This document shows, one piece after another, positions 8,868 through 22,109 of a DNA stretch of 64,000 bases. The notes under the pieces were generated by a model. It searched no databases and was not told the origin of the DNA. It was given only the letters and a program-made list of their open reading frames with translations. The DNA lies in assembly GCF_027531815.1 (NCBI RefSeq), contig NZ_JAPZSK010000006.1, positions 496,001 to 560,000 on the forward strand, given 5' to 3'. Source of the stretch: Gemmatimonas sp. (lineage in GTDB: Bacteria > Gemmatimonadota > Gemmatimonadetes > Gemmatimonadales > Gemmatimonadaceae). The translations under genes were made by a program, and so were the position numbers. Position 1 is the stretch's first letter. Each line of letters opens with the position of its first letter.

Positions 8868-9956
8868 TCACCACACCGGCTGCATGCGCACGTCAGCCGG
8901 TAGCGGCTGACGATGCGGCGTGTGCAGGAACAGGCGCAGGAACGTCAGCCCGTTGGAGACCTTGAGAGCCGCCACCTTGAGTGTGGTGAACAGCCCGCTG
9001 CCCTCCGCCTCGGCCTTCCGCATGGCGTCGGTGTTGAGCCACATCTTGTGCATGAGCCCCCAGAACGCCTCGCTCTCGGTGTCGATGGTCTCGGGGAACA
9101 CCTGCCGGCTGATGAGGTTCGTCAGGGCGATCACGCTGCGATCGTACTCGTCGACGTCGATACCCATGAAGTCGAAGAACGGCTTCCGGCTGTGGTCGCG
9201 CACATACATGGTGCAGAAGACGGCCAGCAGGAAGAAGCGGATCCACAGCTTGTTCACCCCTTCGAGGAACTGTGGATTCGAGCGCATGAGCACCGCGAAC
9301 GCCTCCCCGTGGCGGAACTCGTCGAGGCACCAGTTCTCGAACCACTTGAAGATCGGATGGAACCGCTTGTCCGGCTGCTTCTCGAAGTTGCGATAAATGG
9401 TGACGTAGCGCGCGTAGCCGATCTTTTCCGACAGGTACGTGGCGTAGTAGATGAACTTGGGCTGGAAGTACGTGTACTTCTTGGACTTCGTGAGGAAACT
9501 CAGATCGACCGCCACGTTGAAATCGTTCAGCGTGTGGTTGATGAAGCCCGCGTGGCGCCCTTCGTCGCGGCTCATGAAGCCGAACAGTTCGCGCACGTCG
9601 GGGTTCTTGATGCGCTTCTTGATCTCGGCGTACAGGATGCACCCCGAGAACTCGGCCGTCACCGACGATGTGAGGAACTCGATGAACTGCTCACGCAGCG
9701 CCGGGTCCATGTCGGAGAAGTCCTGATCGAACTCGGCGTTGCGCTTGAAGTGATCCTTGTTGGGATCGCGCCGGAACTCCGCCAGAATCTCATCCCACAT
9801 TTGCCGGTTCTCCGGCGTGATCGTGAGCGCGTCGATTTCGGCGAAGTTGGTGGTGTAGAAGCGCGGATTGAGGATGGCGTCCTGTTGGGCCGCCTTCGTC
9901 GTGTCGTTCACCGGCTTCATCGCGCGGACGGGTACGTCTGTCTCGGTGGAGTACAT
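8868..9956 (-). CDS. acsF: Oxygen-dependent Mg-protoporphyrin IX monomethyl ester cyclase AcsF
   Basis: A 362-residue di-iron enzyme that forms the isocyclic ring E of (bacterio)chlorophyll, giving divinyl protochlorophyllide and using O2. Di-iron ligand regions are visible: EFLTSSVTAEFSGCILYAEI near 90-110, FMSRDEGRHAGF near 126-137 and WCLDEFRHGEAFA near 210-222. Length is normal. Together with hemF and hemY downstream it indicates an oxygen-requiring pathway; no bchE is present here. It follows orf110 by 6 nt and precedes lhaA, whereas in many purple bacteria acsF lies after puhC. Confidence 0.97.
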   Translation of the reverse strand: MYSTETDVPVRAMKPVNDTTKAAQQDAILNPRFYTTNFAEIDALTITPENRQMWDEILAEFRRDPNKDHFKRNAEFDQDFSDMDPALREQFIEFLTSSVTAEFSGCILYAEIKKRIKNPDVRELFGFMSRDEGRHAGFINHTLNDFNVAVDLSFLTKSKKYTYFQPKFIYYATYLSEKIGYARYVTIYRNFEKQPDKRFHPIFKWFENWCLDEFRHGEAFAVLMRSNPQFLEGVNKLWIRFFLLAVFCTMYVRDHSRKPFFDFMGIDVDEYDRSVIALTNLISRQVFPETIDTESEAFWGLMHKMWLNTDAMRKAEAEGSGLFTTLKVAALKVSNGLTFLRLFLHTPHRQPLPADVRMQPVW

Positions 9957-9962
9957 GTCTGA

Positions 9963-10295
9963 TCAGCCTTCGAAGCCGACTTCGTAGAGTTCGTGAATTT
10001 CGGTGCCGCCGGTGAGCTTCACGATCTGGCGCTTGAGCCAGCTCGCGCGCTTCACTTCGGCGCTCGATTCGAACGTGGTGGTCGTGCCGAACGCGATCCG
10101 GTTGGGCGTGTTGCGTACCAGCACCTCGTCGCCGGGATCAACCTCCACCCCTTGCAGATCCACGTGGGCGTGGAAATGGTCGTGGGTCATCTCCAAGTCG
10201 ACGGTACACGGCACCTCGCTCTTGCGCGACGCCGCATACCAGACCCCTCCCCCCACGGCGGCAGCCGCCACCAGCCCCCATGTCATCACGTCCAT
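9963..10295 (-). CDS. Small membrane-anchored protein paired with acsF (orf110)
   Basis: A 110-residue protein with an N-terminal membrane segment (residues about 5-22) followed by a soluble part containing TMTHDHFHAHV-type histidines (MTHDHFHAHVDLQG near 37-50), VDPGDEVLVRNTPNRIAFG and a C terminus ELYEVGFEG. I do not recognise it as a named family with certainty. A small gene in the same place, just upstream of acsF, occurs in purple bacterial clusters, and in some of them a small protein (BciE) is needed for cyclase activity; whether this protein is related cannot be decided here. Its coupling to acsF (6-nt gap) favours a role with the cyclase. Confidence 0.8.
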   Translation of the reverse strand: MDVMTWGLVAAAAVGGGVWYAASRKSEVPCTVDLEMTHDHFHAHVDLQGVEVDPGDEVLVRNTPNRIAFGTTTTFESSAEVKRASWLKRQIVKLTGGTEIHELYEVGFEG

Positions 10296-10328
10296 CCTGC
10301 GTCCTCCCGGTGCTTCGGCATGTGTCGG

Positions 10329-11128
10329 TCAGCCCCGCCGCGTGCCATGGGCACCCAGCGTGGCGTGTTGCAGATTGATCGCCATCGATCGGTAAAACCC
10401 GGACTCGATGAGTCTGGTGCCCACCATCCCCCAGCTGTCAAGGACCGGCTCCGCGGCAAGGGCCTTGCGGAAGGCGTTCTCGGACACCGGCACGATGGAC
10501 GGGGAGCGGTCGGAGCGCGGAAAGAGCTTCCCCACGGCGCGCATCACCGAGAGCATGGGAGTGCGTGGCGCCACGGTGATGAGCATGCGCTCGTTCACCC
10601 GCGGGGCCAGCGTGGCCAGCGCCTTCACCATGTCCTCCAGCTCGTAGTGGATGATGGAATCCATGGCCACCACGTAATCGAAGGGCCCGAGCGACGGGTC
10701 GAGCATGTCCCCGGAGCGGAAATCGATGTCGTCGATTCCCATCTCCTCCGCCCGCTCCTGCGCGTGCTCCACGAGCGTGGGGGAGAGATCGATCGCCACC
10801 ACCTCGGCCCCCCGTTGAGCCAGCTCGATCGATGCCGTCCCGGTACCGCAGCCGGCATCGAGCACCCGTTTGCCATGCAGGTCGGGAGGCAGCCACGCCA
10901 GCAGCGTGCTGCGCATGCGATCCCGACCGGCGCGCACCGTGGCGCGCACCCTGGACACCGGCGCATCAGAGGTGAGCGCCTTCCAGGCGTCGGCGGCGGT
11001 GCGGTCGAAATACTCCCCGATCCAGGCCCGCCGCTCGCGGTACGACACCGATGCGGCGTGCGAACCCCCAAGCGGCGTTCCCTCGAACGACGGACCTGGA
11101 GTCGGAGAATTGTTCACGGTCGGAGCCA

Positions 11129-11129
<1 letters not shown>
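10329..11129 (-). CDS. bchM: Mg-protoporphyrin IX O-methyltransferase BchM
   Basis: A 266-residue SAM-dependent methyltransferase. Motif I is VLDAGCGTGTASIEL near 89-103, followed by VVAIDLSPTLVEHA and FDYVVAMDSIIHY. The upstream signature YFDRTAADAWKAL and the C-terminal FYRSMAINLQH are typical of BchM/ChlM. It methylates the C13 propionate of Mg-protoporphyrin IX, the step between Mg chelatase and AcsF. Its ATG overlaps the bchL stop (TGATG). The first 25 residues are a poorly conserved extension. Confidence 0.95.
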
Positions 11130-12031
<902 letters not shown>

Positions 12032-12060
12032 TTACCCGTGGGGAGTGGGGGTGCTACAGG

Positions 12061-15000
12061 TTAAGCCGCGTACACACCTTCAAGACGGTCTTCCAGATCG
12101 GCGGCCGCATCCCGCAACGCCTCCAGCGTGGCGTCATCGGGCTGCCAGTACCCGCGGTCGTTCGCTTCCAGCAATCGCTGCGCAATGCCCAGCGCCGCAT
12201 CCGGATTCGCATCGGCGATGCGCTTCCGCATCTCCTCGTCCAGCACGAAGGTCTTGCTGGCCTCCGCGTACACCCACTGCGGCACCGTCCCCTTGCCACC
12301 GGTCGCCGACCAGCCGAGGGTGGTGGTGAGATGCCCGGTGATGTTGCGGACGCCCTCGTAACCGTACTGAATCTGCGCCTCGTACCACTTGGGGTTGAGC
12401 ATCTTGGTGCGCGATTCCAGCTCCACCTGTTCCTTGAGCGTGCGCACCTTGCCCTGCCCCTGTCCGTAGTCACCCACGTACACGGCGGGCGCCTTGCCGT
12501 CGTTCTGCTGGGCAATGACGCGCGTCATGCCGCCGAGCGACTCCACGTACTGGTCGATGTCGGTGGCGCCGAGGTCCACCGAATCGAGCCCCTGGAACGA
12601 CAGCGTCGCCTTGCCGAGGGCCCGCTTCATGAGCGCCGGCTGCGATTGCGGCTTGCCATCGGGACCGTAGGCAAAGCCCTTGCGCTGCACGAACAGGTCA
12701 GCCAGTTCGTTCTCGTCCTGCCATTTGCCCGTCTCGATGAGCAGATTGACGTTCGATCCGTAGGCGCCGTCGGCATTGGAGAAGACGCGCAGCGAGGCCT
12801 GCTCCAGCGTGCAGCCGGTGTCGCGCATCGTCTCCAGCACATGCTTGCGGATGTAGTTGCTCGCGGGATCTTCCTCCGCCTTCGCGCACAGCAGCGACGC
12901 TTCGGCGAGCAGCTTCACCTGCAACGGCAGCAGGTCGCGGAAGATGCCGGACAGGGTGATGACCACATCCACGCGCGGCCGACCGAGGCTCTCGAGCGGC
13001 AGCAGGCGTGCCCCCGTGAGACGCCCCACGCTGTCGAAGCGCGGCACCACGCCCATCATCGCCATGACCTGCGCGAGCGGCGTGCCTTCGCTCTTCATGT
13101 TGTCGGTACCCCAGAGCACCACGGCGACCGTCTCGGGGAACTCCCCGGTTTCCTGCCGGTGCTTGACCAGCAGCTGCTCGGCGCGTCCCCGCCCTTCGAG
13201 CATGGCCGCGGCGCTGGGCACGCGATACGGGTCGAAACCGTAGATGTTGCGCCCCGACGGCAGCACCTGCGGATTGCGCAAGAGGTCACCGCCCGGCGCG
13301 GGCTCCACGTAGCGCACATCGAGCGCCCGCAGGACGCCGTCCACTTCGCGGTCTTCCCGCAGCGCCACATCGTAGCCGGCCAGCAGCTCGAGATGCTGGT
13401 CGAACTGCTTGTCGTTGGCGAGGCGCATGCCGCACGCCTTGGCTGCGGCGCGTCCGGCGTTCTGCGCGGCGCGAAGATCGCCCTGGTCCACGAGCGCCTG
13501 TACGGCGGCCCGCACGACCGCTTCCACGGCCGCGCCCTGCACATCGTCCGTGCGCTTGTCGCCGTGCCCCGCCAGCACCGTGTCCCCGATGCTCGGCAGC
13601 TCCACCTCGGGACGTCCGGAGCGCGCCATCTCGATGAGCATCTCGACGCGCGCCTCGGCCGTCATGGGCTCACCCACCACGTGCAGCCCCGTGGGGATGA
13701 GGCTGTACTCCAGCTCCAGCAGCCGTTCGCGGATCTCGGCGATGCGCGCGTCGGTTTCGTCGGGCGTCCACGCCGGTTCGGCCTTCGCGAGCTCCACCGC
13801 CGCCGCCTGCTGCTGCACGAGCGTGCGCAGCTGGTCGGCGTCTGCCGCCCGCCCGCTGTCCATCTGGCGCCAACGATCGAGGCTCGTCTTGAGATCGGCC
13901 AGACCACGATAGAGCCCGGCGTTGCTGACCGGCGGCGTGAGATACGACACCAGCGTGGCGTTGCCGCGGCGCTTGGCGAGCGTGCCTTCCGACGAGTTGT
14001 TGGAGGCGTACAGGTAGACGTTGGGCAGGTCGCCGATCAGGCGTTCCGGCCAGCAGGTGGCATCGAGTCCCGACTGCTTGCCGGGCATGAACTCGAGCGC
14101 GCCGTGCGTACCGAAATGCAGCACGGCATCAGCCTTGTAGTCTTCCTTGAGCCAACGATAGAACGCGCTGAAGGCGTGCGTGGGCGAGAAGCCGCCTTCG
14201 AACAGCAGACGCATCGGGTCGCCTTCCCAGCCGAAGCTGGGCTGCACCCCCACGAACACATGGCCGAACATGGCGCCCATCACCTGAATGCTCTGCCCAT
14301 CGGCGAGCTGACGACCGGGCGCCGGGCCCCACGTCTTCTCGATTTCCTTGAGGTACTTCTCGCGCCGCACGTGATCGTCCACGGGAATGCGCGTGTGCAC
14401 GTTGGCCGGCGCGCCGAACTGCTCGCGATTACCCTGCGTGATGCGTTCCCGCAGTTCATCGACGCTGCCGGGCAAGTCGACCGTATAGCCCCCTTCCTTC
14501 ATTTCGGCGAGGACGCGCTGCAGCGACGGGAAGACGGCGAGATACGCCGCCGAGCCGGTGTTGCCGGCGTTGGGCGGGAAGTTGAACAGGATGATGGCCA
14601 CCTTGCGCTCGCCCCGCGCCTTCCGGCGCAGCGTCACCAGGCGGCTCACGCGTTCCGCCACGCGTTCGATGCGCTCGGGGATAGGCTCCGAAGCGGCCGG
14701 CTTCCCTTCCACCGGCTGCCCCTTGCCCCCGTACACCGTGGGCACGATGGCCCCATCGAGTTCGGGAATGGCGATCTGCAGCGTGGCCTGCAGCGGGTTC
14801 AGCCCGCGCGCATCGCGCTGCCACTCCTCGATCGTCTGGAACTCGAGTGTCTGCAGGGTGAGGTACGGGACGTCGAGCTGCTTGAGCACCGCCTGCGCCG
14901 CGACCGAATCGTTGTACGCCGGTCCGCCCACCAGCGAGAAGCCGGTGAGGTTGATCATGGCATCGATGGTGGCGTGTCCGCGCGCATCCACGAAGTACTT

Positions 15001-15888
15001 GCTGATCGCGGGGCGCGCGTCGAGCGCCGACGAGAAGCCGGCCACCACCGTGAGCCCTCGCGCCTCGAGTGCGTTCACCACGGCCGCGTAATGCGCGACG
15101 TTGCCGGCCAGCAGATACGAACGGCCCACGAGGAGGCCGACCGTTCCGGTGGCGTGGGCGCGCTTGGGAAGCGCCGACAATTCCTCGGTGATGCCGCGAT
15201 TGGGCAGCGCCGGATGCCAGAGCCCCACTTCGGGATACGTCACCGGCTGCGCCGGCTTGAGGGCGCCCTTGAACTTCGCCCGCGGGCCCGCGGCGTAGCG
15301 GTCGACCGCGTAGCGGATCATCTGTTCGATGTTCTCGTCGCTGCCGGCCAGCCAATACTGGATGAGCAACAGATACGCCCGCACATCCTGCGCCGTGCCC
15401 GGAATGAACTTGAGCAGGTTGGGAAGTGTACGCAGGGCGCTCATCTGCCGCTCGCCACTGCTCTTGCCGTCGCCTCGCGACCCGCGGAGCTTCTTGAGCA
15501 GCGAGATGGGGGAGAAGGGCGACCGGCTTTCGCCGCCGGACATGTCGAACTTGCCCAGCCGGGTGCACTTCACGAGTTCCGGGGTGCACAACGCGCAGAG
15601 CACCGCGTCGGCGTCGGCGCGACGCGCGAGCACCGCGGGGAGCACCTCATTGGCGTACTCCTCCTGAAACAGCTGCGTGCACACCACAATGTTGGCTTTC
15701 GCGATGTCCTGGCGCGCACGCTCGGCGGCCTTGGGATCGGTGCCGAAGTCGGCCGCGATGTGCATGGACACGTGCAATCCCGGGATGCTTGCGAGTCCCT
15801 GTTTGGCGCGGTCGAACGCGTCAGCCAGGTGAGCATCCAGCGTCGTGATGCAGACGCGCATTGCGGGAGTGCGGGTGTCAGCGGCCAT
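12061..15888 (-). CDS. bchH: Magnesium chelatase H subunit BchH
   Basis: About 1275 residues, the porphyrin-binding subunit that inserts Mg into protoporphyrin IX together with the BchI-BchD AAA+ motor (those genes are not in the window). Start at 15888 overlaps the bchB stop by 11 nt; [12 protein letters not shown] (start 15861) is an alternative, while the open frame further upstream lies over bchB and lacks similarity. CobN/BchH landmarks include [19 protein letters not shown] (before residue 550), [26 protein letters not shown] and near the C terminus [20 protein letters not shown]. Length is normal for BchH. Confidence 0.97.
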   Translation of the reverse strand: MAADTRTPAMRVCITTLDAHLADAFDRAKQGLASIPGLHVSMHIAADFGTDPKAAERARQDIAKANIVVCTQLFQEEYANEVLPAVLARRADADAVLCALCTPELVKCTRLGKFDMSGGESRSPFSPISLLKKLRGSRGDGKSSGERQMSALRTLPNLLKFIPGTAQDVRAYLLLIQYWLAGSDENIEQMIRYAVDRYAAGPRAKFKGALKPAQPVTYPEVGLWHPALPNRGITEELSALPKRAHATGTVGLLVGRSYLLAGNVAHYAAVVNALEARGLTVVAGFSSALDARPAISKYFVDARGHATIDAMINLTGFSLVGGPAYNDSVAAQAVLKQLDVPYLTLQTLEFQTIEEWQRDARGLNPLQATLQIAIPELDGAIVPTVYGGKGQPVEGKPAASEPIPERIERVAERVSRLVTLRRKARGERKVAIILFNFPPNAGNTGSAAYLAVFPSLQRVLAEMKEGGYTVDLPGSVDELRERITQGNREQFGAPANVHTRIPVDDHVRREKYLKEIEKTWGPAPGRQLADGQSIQVMGAMFGHVFVGVQPSFGWEGDPMRLLFEGGFSPTHAFSAFYRWLKEDYKADAVLHFGTHGALEFMPGKQSGLDATCWPERLIGDLPNVYLYASNNSSEGTLAKRRGNATLVSYLTPPVSNAGLYRGLADLKTSLDRWRQMDSGRAADADQLRTLVQQQAAAVELAKAEPAWTPDETDARIAEIRERLLELEYSLIPTGLHVVGEPMTAEARVEMLIEMARSGRPEVELPSIGDTVLAGHGDKRTDDVQGAAVEAVVRAAVQALVDQGDLRAAQNAGRAAAKACGMRLANDKQFDQHLELLAGYDVALREDREVDGVLRALDVRYVEPAPGGDLLRNPQVLPSGRNIYGFDPYRVPSAAAMLEGRGRAEQLLVKHRQETGEFPETVAVVLWGTDNMKSEGTPLAQVMAMMGVVPRFDSVGRLTGARLLPLESLGRPRVDVVITLSGIFRDLLPLQVKLLAEASLLCAKAEEDPASNYIRKHVLETMRDTGCTLEQASLRVFSNADGAYGSNVNLLIETGKWQDENELADLFVQRKGFAYGPDGKPQSQPALMKRALGKATLSFQGLDSVDLGATDIDQYVESLGGMTRVIAQQNDGKAPAVYVGDYGQGQGKVRTLKEQVELESRTKMLNPKWYEAQIQYGYEGVRNITGHLTTTLGWSATGGKGTVPQWVYAEASKTFVLDEEMRKRIADANPDAALGIAQRLLEANDRGYWQPDDATLEALRDAAADLEDRLEGVYAA

Positions 15889-17620
15889 AGAATGCCTTGG
15901 CGTCGTACAGGGTGTCCACGGTGATCTCGGCGATCCCGTGCTCGAGGGCATACCGTTCGGTGTTGCGGCGCGCCTTGCCGCGCACAAAGAACGGAATTTT
16001 CTTGAGTTCCGCCTCCGCCGGCGGCAGCCACTGCGTGCTGGTCACCGAGGCGGGCTGGGCGGATGACGGGGCGGGGGTTTCGCCCTCTTCTTCGGTGAGC
16101 CCCACGGCGCTTGCCGCCTCGGGCACCACGATCTCGTGGGTCCCGGTGGGGGTGGGGGTGGAGAAGGAGGTGGCCAACACATCGGCGGTTTCCCGCACCG
16201 GTGCCGTCGCCGCCACCGCCTTGGGCGCCGCGTGGTGCAGGTGCGACGGCGAGGTCCCGTCGCCGAATTCGAAGTCGTCGCGGAACATGTGCAGCAGATG
16301 TTCCTCGAGCCCCATCATGAGCGGATGCACCCACGTGTCGAAGATCACGTTGGCGCCTTCGAATCCCATCTGCGGCGAGTGCCGCGCCGGCACGTCCTGC
16401 ACATGGATGGGGGCCGAGATCACGGCGCAGGGCACCCCGAGCCGCTTGGCGATGTGGCGCTCCATCTGCGTGCCGAGGACCAGTTCGGGCGCCAACTCGC
16501 TCACCCGCTGCTCCACGGCCAGGTAGTCATCGGAGATGAGCGCCTCAACGCCGATGCTGGCGGCATATTCGCGCACCGGCCGCGCGAATTCGCGCGAATA
16601 GGTACCGATGCCCACCACCTGGAAGCCGAGTTCGTCGCGCGCGATGCGCGCGGCTGCCAGCACGTGCGTGGCGTCGCCGAAAACGAAGACCCGCTTGCCG
16701 GTGAGGTACGTGCTGTCCACCGACCGTGAGTACCAGGGCAGCAGCGAGCGGCTCGCATCCACCTGCGCCGTGCCGGCGCGCTCGTGGTCGAGCAGCGGCT
16801 GCACGTCGAGGCCGGTGACCGTACCGACTTCCTGCACGAACTCGCGGGTGGCCAGCACGCCAATGGGGACCGTCTTCACCGTAGGCATGCGGAACGTTTT
16901 CTCGAGCCACCGCGCGGTGGTGTCGGCCACCTCGGGGTAGAGCACAATGTTGAAGTCCGCCTCGGGGATGCGCCGGATGTCGGCCACCGTGGCGTTGTGC
17001 GGCGCGCAGACGTGCACGTCCACGCCGAGGTCATGCAGCAACCGCGTGATTTCCCGGACGTCGTCGCGGTTACGGAACCCCAGCGCCGTGGCGCCCAGCA
17101 GATTGGCGCGCGGACGCCGGTTCTCCCGGCGCACCCCCTCCAGCACCGGCGCACGCGTGGTGCCCGGCGGCGGTGCCATCGGCTGCAGCAGGGCACGCAC
17201 GAGATGGTAGAACGTCTCGCTGGCGCCCCAGTTTTCCTTCTTGCTGTAGGCCGGCAGTTCAAGCGGAACGACCGGCACCGGCAGCGACATCCCCTGCGCC
17301 AGCGAGCCCGGTTGATCCTGAATGAGTTCGGCCGTGCACGATTCGCCCACCAGGAGGGCATCGGGCTTGAACCGCTCATACGCCTCACGCACCGACGTCT
17401 TCACCAGCTCCGCCGTATCGCCACCCAGATCGCGCGCCTGGAACGTGGTGTAGGTGACCGGCGGGCGGCGATCACGCCGCTCGATCATCGTGAACAGCAG
17501 GTCCGCGTAGGTATCGCCCTGGGGGGCGTGCAACACATAGTGCACGCCTTTCATGGAGGTGGCGATGCGCATCGCCCCCACATGCGGCGGTCCTTCATAT
17601 GTCCAGAGCGTCAGTTCCAT
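15878..17620 (-). CDS. bchB: Light-independent protochlorophyllide reductase subunit BchB
   Basis: A 580-residue subunit of the BchNB catalytic component. It starts [18 protein letters not shown], the canonical N terminus, at 17620; the frame is open upstream but that part lies over bch[19 protein letters not shown] holds a cluster-proximal cysteine. The C-terminal domain ([19 protein letters not shown]) is the usual BchB tail. Between the core and the tail is a long Thr/Pro/Ala-rich linker (residues about 465-525). Seven nt separate it from bchN, and it overlaps bchH. Confidence 0.97.
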   Translation of the reverse strand: MELTLWTYEGPPHVGAMRIATSMKGVHYVLHAPQGDTYADLLFTMIERRDRRPPVTYTTFQARDLGGDTAELVKTSVREAYERFKPDALLVGESCTAELIQDQPGSLAQGMSLPVPVVPLELPAYSKKENWGASETFYHLVRALLQPMAPPPGTTRAPVLEGVRRENRRPRANLLGATALGFRNRDDVREITRLLHDLGVDVHVCAPHNATVADIRRIPEADFNIVLYPEVADTTARWLEKTFRMPTVKTVPIGVLATREFVQEVGTVTGLDVQPLLDHERAGTAQVDASRSLLPWYSRSVDSTYLTGKRVFVFGDATHVLAAARIARDELGFQVVGIGTYSREFARPVREYAASIGVEALISDDYLAVEQRVSELAPELVLGTQMERHIAKRLGVPCAVISAPIHVQDVPARHSPQMGFEGANVIFDTWVHPLMMGLEEHLLHMFRDDFEFGDGTSPSHLHHAAPKAVAATAPVRETADVLATSFSTPTPTGTHEIVVPEAASAVGLTEEEGETPAPSSAQPASVTSTQWLPPAEAELKKIPFFVRGKARRNTERYALEHGIAEITVDTLYDAKAFYGR

Positions 17621-17627
17621 GGCCGCC

Positions 17628-19571
<1,944 letters not shown>

Positions 19572-19635
19572 TTATGGTGTGCCCGCACACCAGGGCCCAT
19601 TTCACCACGCCATCGTGCCAAGGAGTTCCCGCGTC

Positions 19636-20589
19636 ATGACCGGCGCGTCTCTCCAGCCAGCTGCCAGCGGCTTCCCCACGGTGAATCGAGGCCCGGGATC
19701 CCACCCCGATGCCATGGACCACCTTACTTCGCAGCGCCGCAGTGAGCGGCTCGAGCGCCTGGAGCGGACCATCCAGAACGAACTCGTGCCGCGCCTGATG
19801 ACGAGCCACCGTGTGGGGCCGGTCTCGCCGGCCATGGCGGCCGCGGCCGCCCGCATGCTTTCGGAGGCGGACGTGCAGGCGTTCGTGGCGGCCGTGCGCA
19901 GCCCCGACGACAGCCGCGGGGCGCAGTTCGTGCGCGCCGTCCTCGCCGAAGGGGCGACGGTGGAGGGGGTCTATCTCGATCTGCTGGCCCCCTCGGCCCG
20001 ACGGCTGGGCGACATGTGGGACAACGACGAGTGCGATTTCGTCGAGGTGACGGTGGCGCTGGGGCGCATGCAGCGGCTGCTGCGCGATCTGTCGCAGGTG
20101 TTCCTGGCCGAGTCGGGGCATGCGGAGCCGGTGGGCAACATCTTGCTCACCTGCGTGCCGGGAGAGCAGCACACGCTCGGCATCATCATGGTGGGGGAGT
20201 TCCTGCTGCGCGACGGCTGGCGGGTGCTCGTGGGCGCGCCGTGGACAGAAAGCGACCTGCTTGCCATGGTCGCCGCGGAGTGGTACGACGTGATCGGCTT
20301 CTCGGTCGGTACGGAGAGTCGCCTGTCGGTACTGCGTCGCGATATCCGCCGGCTCAAGCAGGCCTCGCGCAACACGAACGTGCAGGTCATGGTTGGCGGA
20401 CAGCTGTTCGCCGAAGACCCCTCACTGGCCGATCAGGTCGGTGCCAACGCGATCGCGTCCGATGCCCGTCAGGCACCGGCCATTGCGCGTTCCCTGCTGA
20501 CGGCGGCGCGTGCGGGACTGCCGGAAGCGCATCGGACGGAGGGGCTCGGCGAGTATGGCCAGTTCCGTGAAGCCCTTCGACGCGAATAA
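19636..20589 (+). CDS. ppaA: PpaA/AerR-type B12-binding photosynthesis regulator
   Basis: A 317-residue protein. ATG 19636 is set by a perfect AAGGAG at 19620-19625. The first half is a helical cobalamin-binding cap (LLAPSARRLGDMWDNDECDFVEVTVALGR region near 113-145, with GDMWDNDE). The second half is a Rossmann-type B12-binding fold containing CVPGEQHTLGIIMVGEF near 172-188, with the ExHxxG histidine pattern. AerR and PpaA modulate CrtJ/PpsR in response to light via cobalamin. It overlaps ppsR by 35 nt, supporting a joint circuit. Confidence 0.88.
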   Translation: MTGASLQPAASGFPTVNRGPGSHPDAMDHLTSQRRSERLERLERTIQNELVPRLMTSHRVGPVSPAMAAAAARMLSEADVQAFVAAVRSPDDSRGAQFVRAVLAEGATVEGVYLDLLAPSARRLGDMWDNDECDFVEVTVALGRMQRLLRDLSQVFLAESGHAEPVGNILLTCVPGEQHTLGIIMVGEFLLRDGWRVLVGAPWTESDLLAMVAAEWYDVIGFSVGTESRLSVLRRDIRRLKQASRNTNVQVMVGGQLFAEDPSLADQVGANAIASDARQAPAIARSLLTAARAGLPEAHRTEGLGEYGQFREALRRE

Positions 20590-21997
20590 TCCCGCCATCG
20601 GCGAGCTCGATGCCCGTTCGGCTGCCTCATTGCTCGCGGTGGCCGGGGACATTGCGCTTGTCATGGATGGGGCCGGCGTCATCCGGGACGTGGCCGTCAT
20701 GGGCGGCGGTGACACGCAGTTCGATGCGGCCACCCAGTGGATCGGCCGGCCGTGGAACGAGACCGTGTCGGGCGACTCGCGCGCCAAGATCGATACGCTG
20801 CTCAAGGAAGCGATCCACCAGGGGGTGTCGAAGCGCCGCCAGGTGAATCACCTCATGGGCGACGTCATGGACGTGCCCGTGTCGTACACCACGATCAAGC
20901 TTGGGCGCGACGGCAGCCTCGTGGCGGTGGGGCGCGACATGCGCCACGTGTCGGCGCTACAACAGCGGCTGGTGGAAGCGCAGCAGGCGATGGAGCGCGA
21001 CTATTGGCGCCTGCGTCATGTGGAAACGCGCTACCGCCTGCTCTTTCAGCTGGCGAGCGACGGCATCCTTGTGCTCGACGCGGCCACCCTCAAGGTGCTC
21101 GACGCCAACGCCGCCGCGGGACAGCTCTTTGGCGAACCCACCGACCGGCTGATCGGCCGTGTCTTTCCGCTGGGCATGGATGCCACGGCGGCGCGGGCGC
21201 TCGAGGATCTGCTGGGTGCCGCACGCAGCGCCGGCCGGGCGGGCGACATGGCCATCACGCTGCACGGTGGGCGGGCGGTCCATGCGTCCGCCTCCTGCTT
21301 CCGTCAGGAGCAGGCGACGCTGCTGCTCGTGCGCTTCTCGCCGGCGGAGTTGCCAGCGGCCAGCAGCAGCGGCGCCAACTCGCCGTCGCGGCTGCTCGAT
21401 CTGCTCGAGCGCTCCCCCGACGCGTTCGTGGTAACCGACCTCGAGGGCGTCATCCTGACCGCCAATCGGGCGTTCCTGGACATCACGGAGCTGGCGAGCG
21501 AAGAGCAGGTGCGCGGAACCCCGCTGGCCACCTACATCGGGCGCCCCGGCGCCGACTTCCCGGTGTTCACCAGTATGCTGCGGAAGAACGGCGTGGTGCG
21601 GCTCATGGCGACCTCCGCACGCGGCCTCCATGGCAACCAGTCCGAGGTCGAGGTGTCGGCCGTCTGGGTGCCCGAAGGGGAGGAGCCGTGCATCGGCTTC
21701 ACGATTCGTGACATCGGCCGGCGGCTGGCGAGCGGCCCGCAGGGGGCCCGCGACCTCACGCGCGCCGTCGAGGAGCTCACGTCGCTCGTGGGGCGCGTCT
21801 CGCTGCGCGACCTCGTGCGCGACACGGTGGACCTGGTGGAGCGGCATTTCATCGAGGCCGCCCTCGAGCTCACCAACGACAACCGGACGTCGGCCGCCGA
21901 AGTATTGGGGGTGAGCCGGCAGAGCCTGTACGTCAAGTTGCGAAGACATCGACTGGTGAGCCCCGGTGGTGATCGGGAAGATGATGTGAGCGGCTAG
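20555..21997 (+). CDS. ppsR: Photosynthesis transcriptional regulator PpsR/CrtJ
   Basis: A 480-residue regulator with an N-terminal PAS domain (about 25-130), a linker helix, two further PAS domains (about 160-265 and 285-400, the latter with LLERSPDAFVVTDLEGVIL) and a C-terminal Fis-type helix-turn-helix (AALELTNDNRTSAAEVLG, then SRQSLYVKLRRHRL). PpsR represses bch, crt and puc genes at TGT-N12-ACA sites. ATG 20555 lies inside the ppaA end. It has only two cysteines, Cys248 and Cys379; none is in the HTH region, where R. capsulatus CrtJ has a redox-active one. Sites fitting its consensus lie upstream of bchF/ppaA and of bchG. Confidence 0.93.
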   Translation: MASSVKPFDANNPAIGELDARSAASLLAVAGDIALVMDGAGVIRDVAVMGGGDTQFDAATQWIGRPWNETVSGDSRAKIDTLLKEAIHQGVSKRRQVNHLMGDVMDVPVSYTTIKLGRDGSLVAVGRDMRHVSALQQRLVEAQQAMERDYWRLRHVETRYRLLFQLASDGILVLDAATLKVLDANAAAGQLFGEPTDRLIGRVFPLGMDATAARALEDLLGAARSAGRAGDMAITLHGGRAVHASASCFRQEQATLLLVRFSPAELPAASSSGANSPSRLLDLLERSPDAFVVTDLEGVILTANRAFLDITELASEEQVRGTPLATYIGRPGADFPVFTSMLRKNGVVRLMATSARGLHGNQSEVEVSAVWVPEGEEPCIGFTIRDIGRRLASGPQGARDLTRAVEELTSLVGRVSLRDLVRDTVDLVERHFIEAALELTNDNRTSAAEVLGVSRQSLYVKLRRHRLVSPGGDREDDVSG

Positions 21998-22045
21998 CGG
22001 CACCGCCGCCCCTCACCGGCGCTGCCGGCCTTCCCTGAACCATCC

Positions 22046-22090
22046 CAGTAACCGGAAAAGCAAAGTGGTCTCTGTCGCATACGGTTACTG
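22046..22090. repeat. Perfect 9-bp inverted repeat upstream of bchG
   Basis: CAGTAACCG at 22046-22054 is repeated inverted as CGGTTACTG at 22082-22090, spaced by 27 bp. It lies in the gap between ppsR and bchG and its right arm overlaps the first two bases of the TGT-N12-ACA site. It could be a regulator site or a weak transcript end for ppsR; no T-run follows. Confidence 0.7.
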
Positions 22091-22106
22091 TCAACTAAAC
22101 TGGACA
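22089..22106 (+). promoter_or_regulatory. TGT-N12-ACA site (PpsR/CrtJ consensus) at bchG
   Basis: TGTCAACTAAACTGGACA fits TGT-N12-ACA exactly and keeps TGTCA on the left side. It ends 3 bp before the bchG ATG at 22110, so either the operator covers the transcription start of a very short leader, or translation starts elsewhere. Binding by the neighbouring PpsR is inferred. Confidence 0.7.
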
Positions 22107-22109
22107 CCT

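Noticed and set aside
7583-8965. A 460-codon + strand frame antisense to lhaA
   Set aside because: Composition is typical of a shadow frame (His, Arg, Gln-rich) and lhaA is clear on the other strand.
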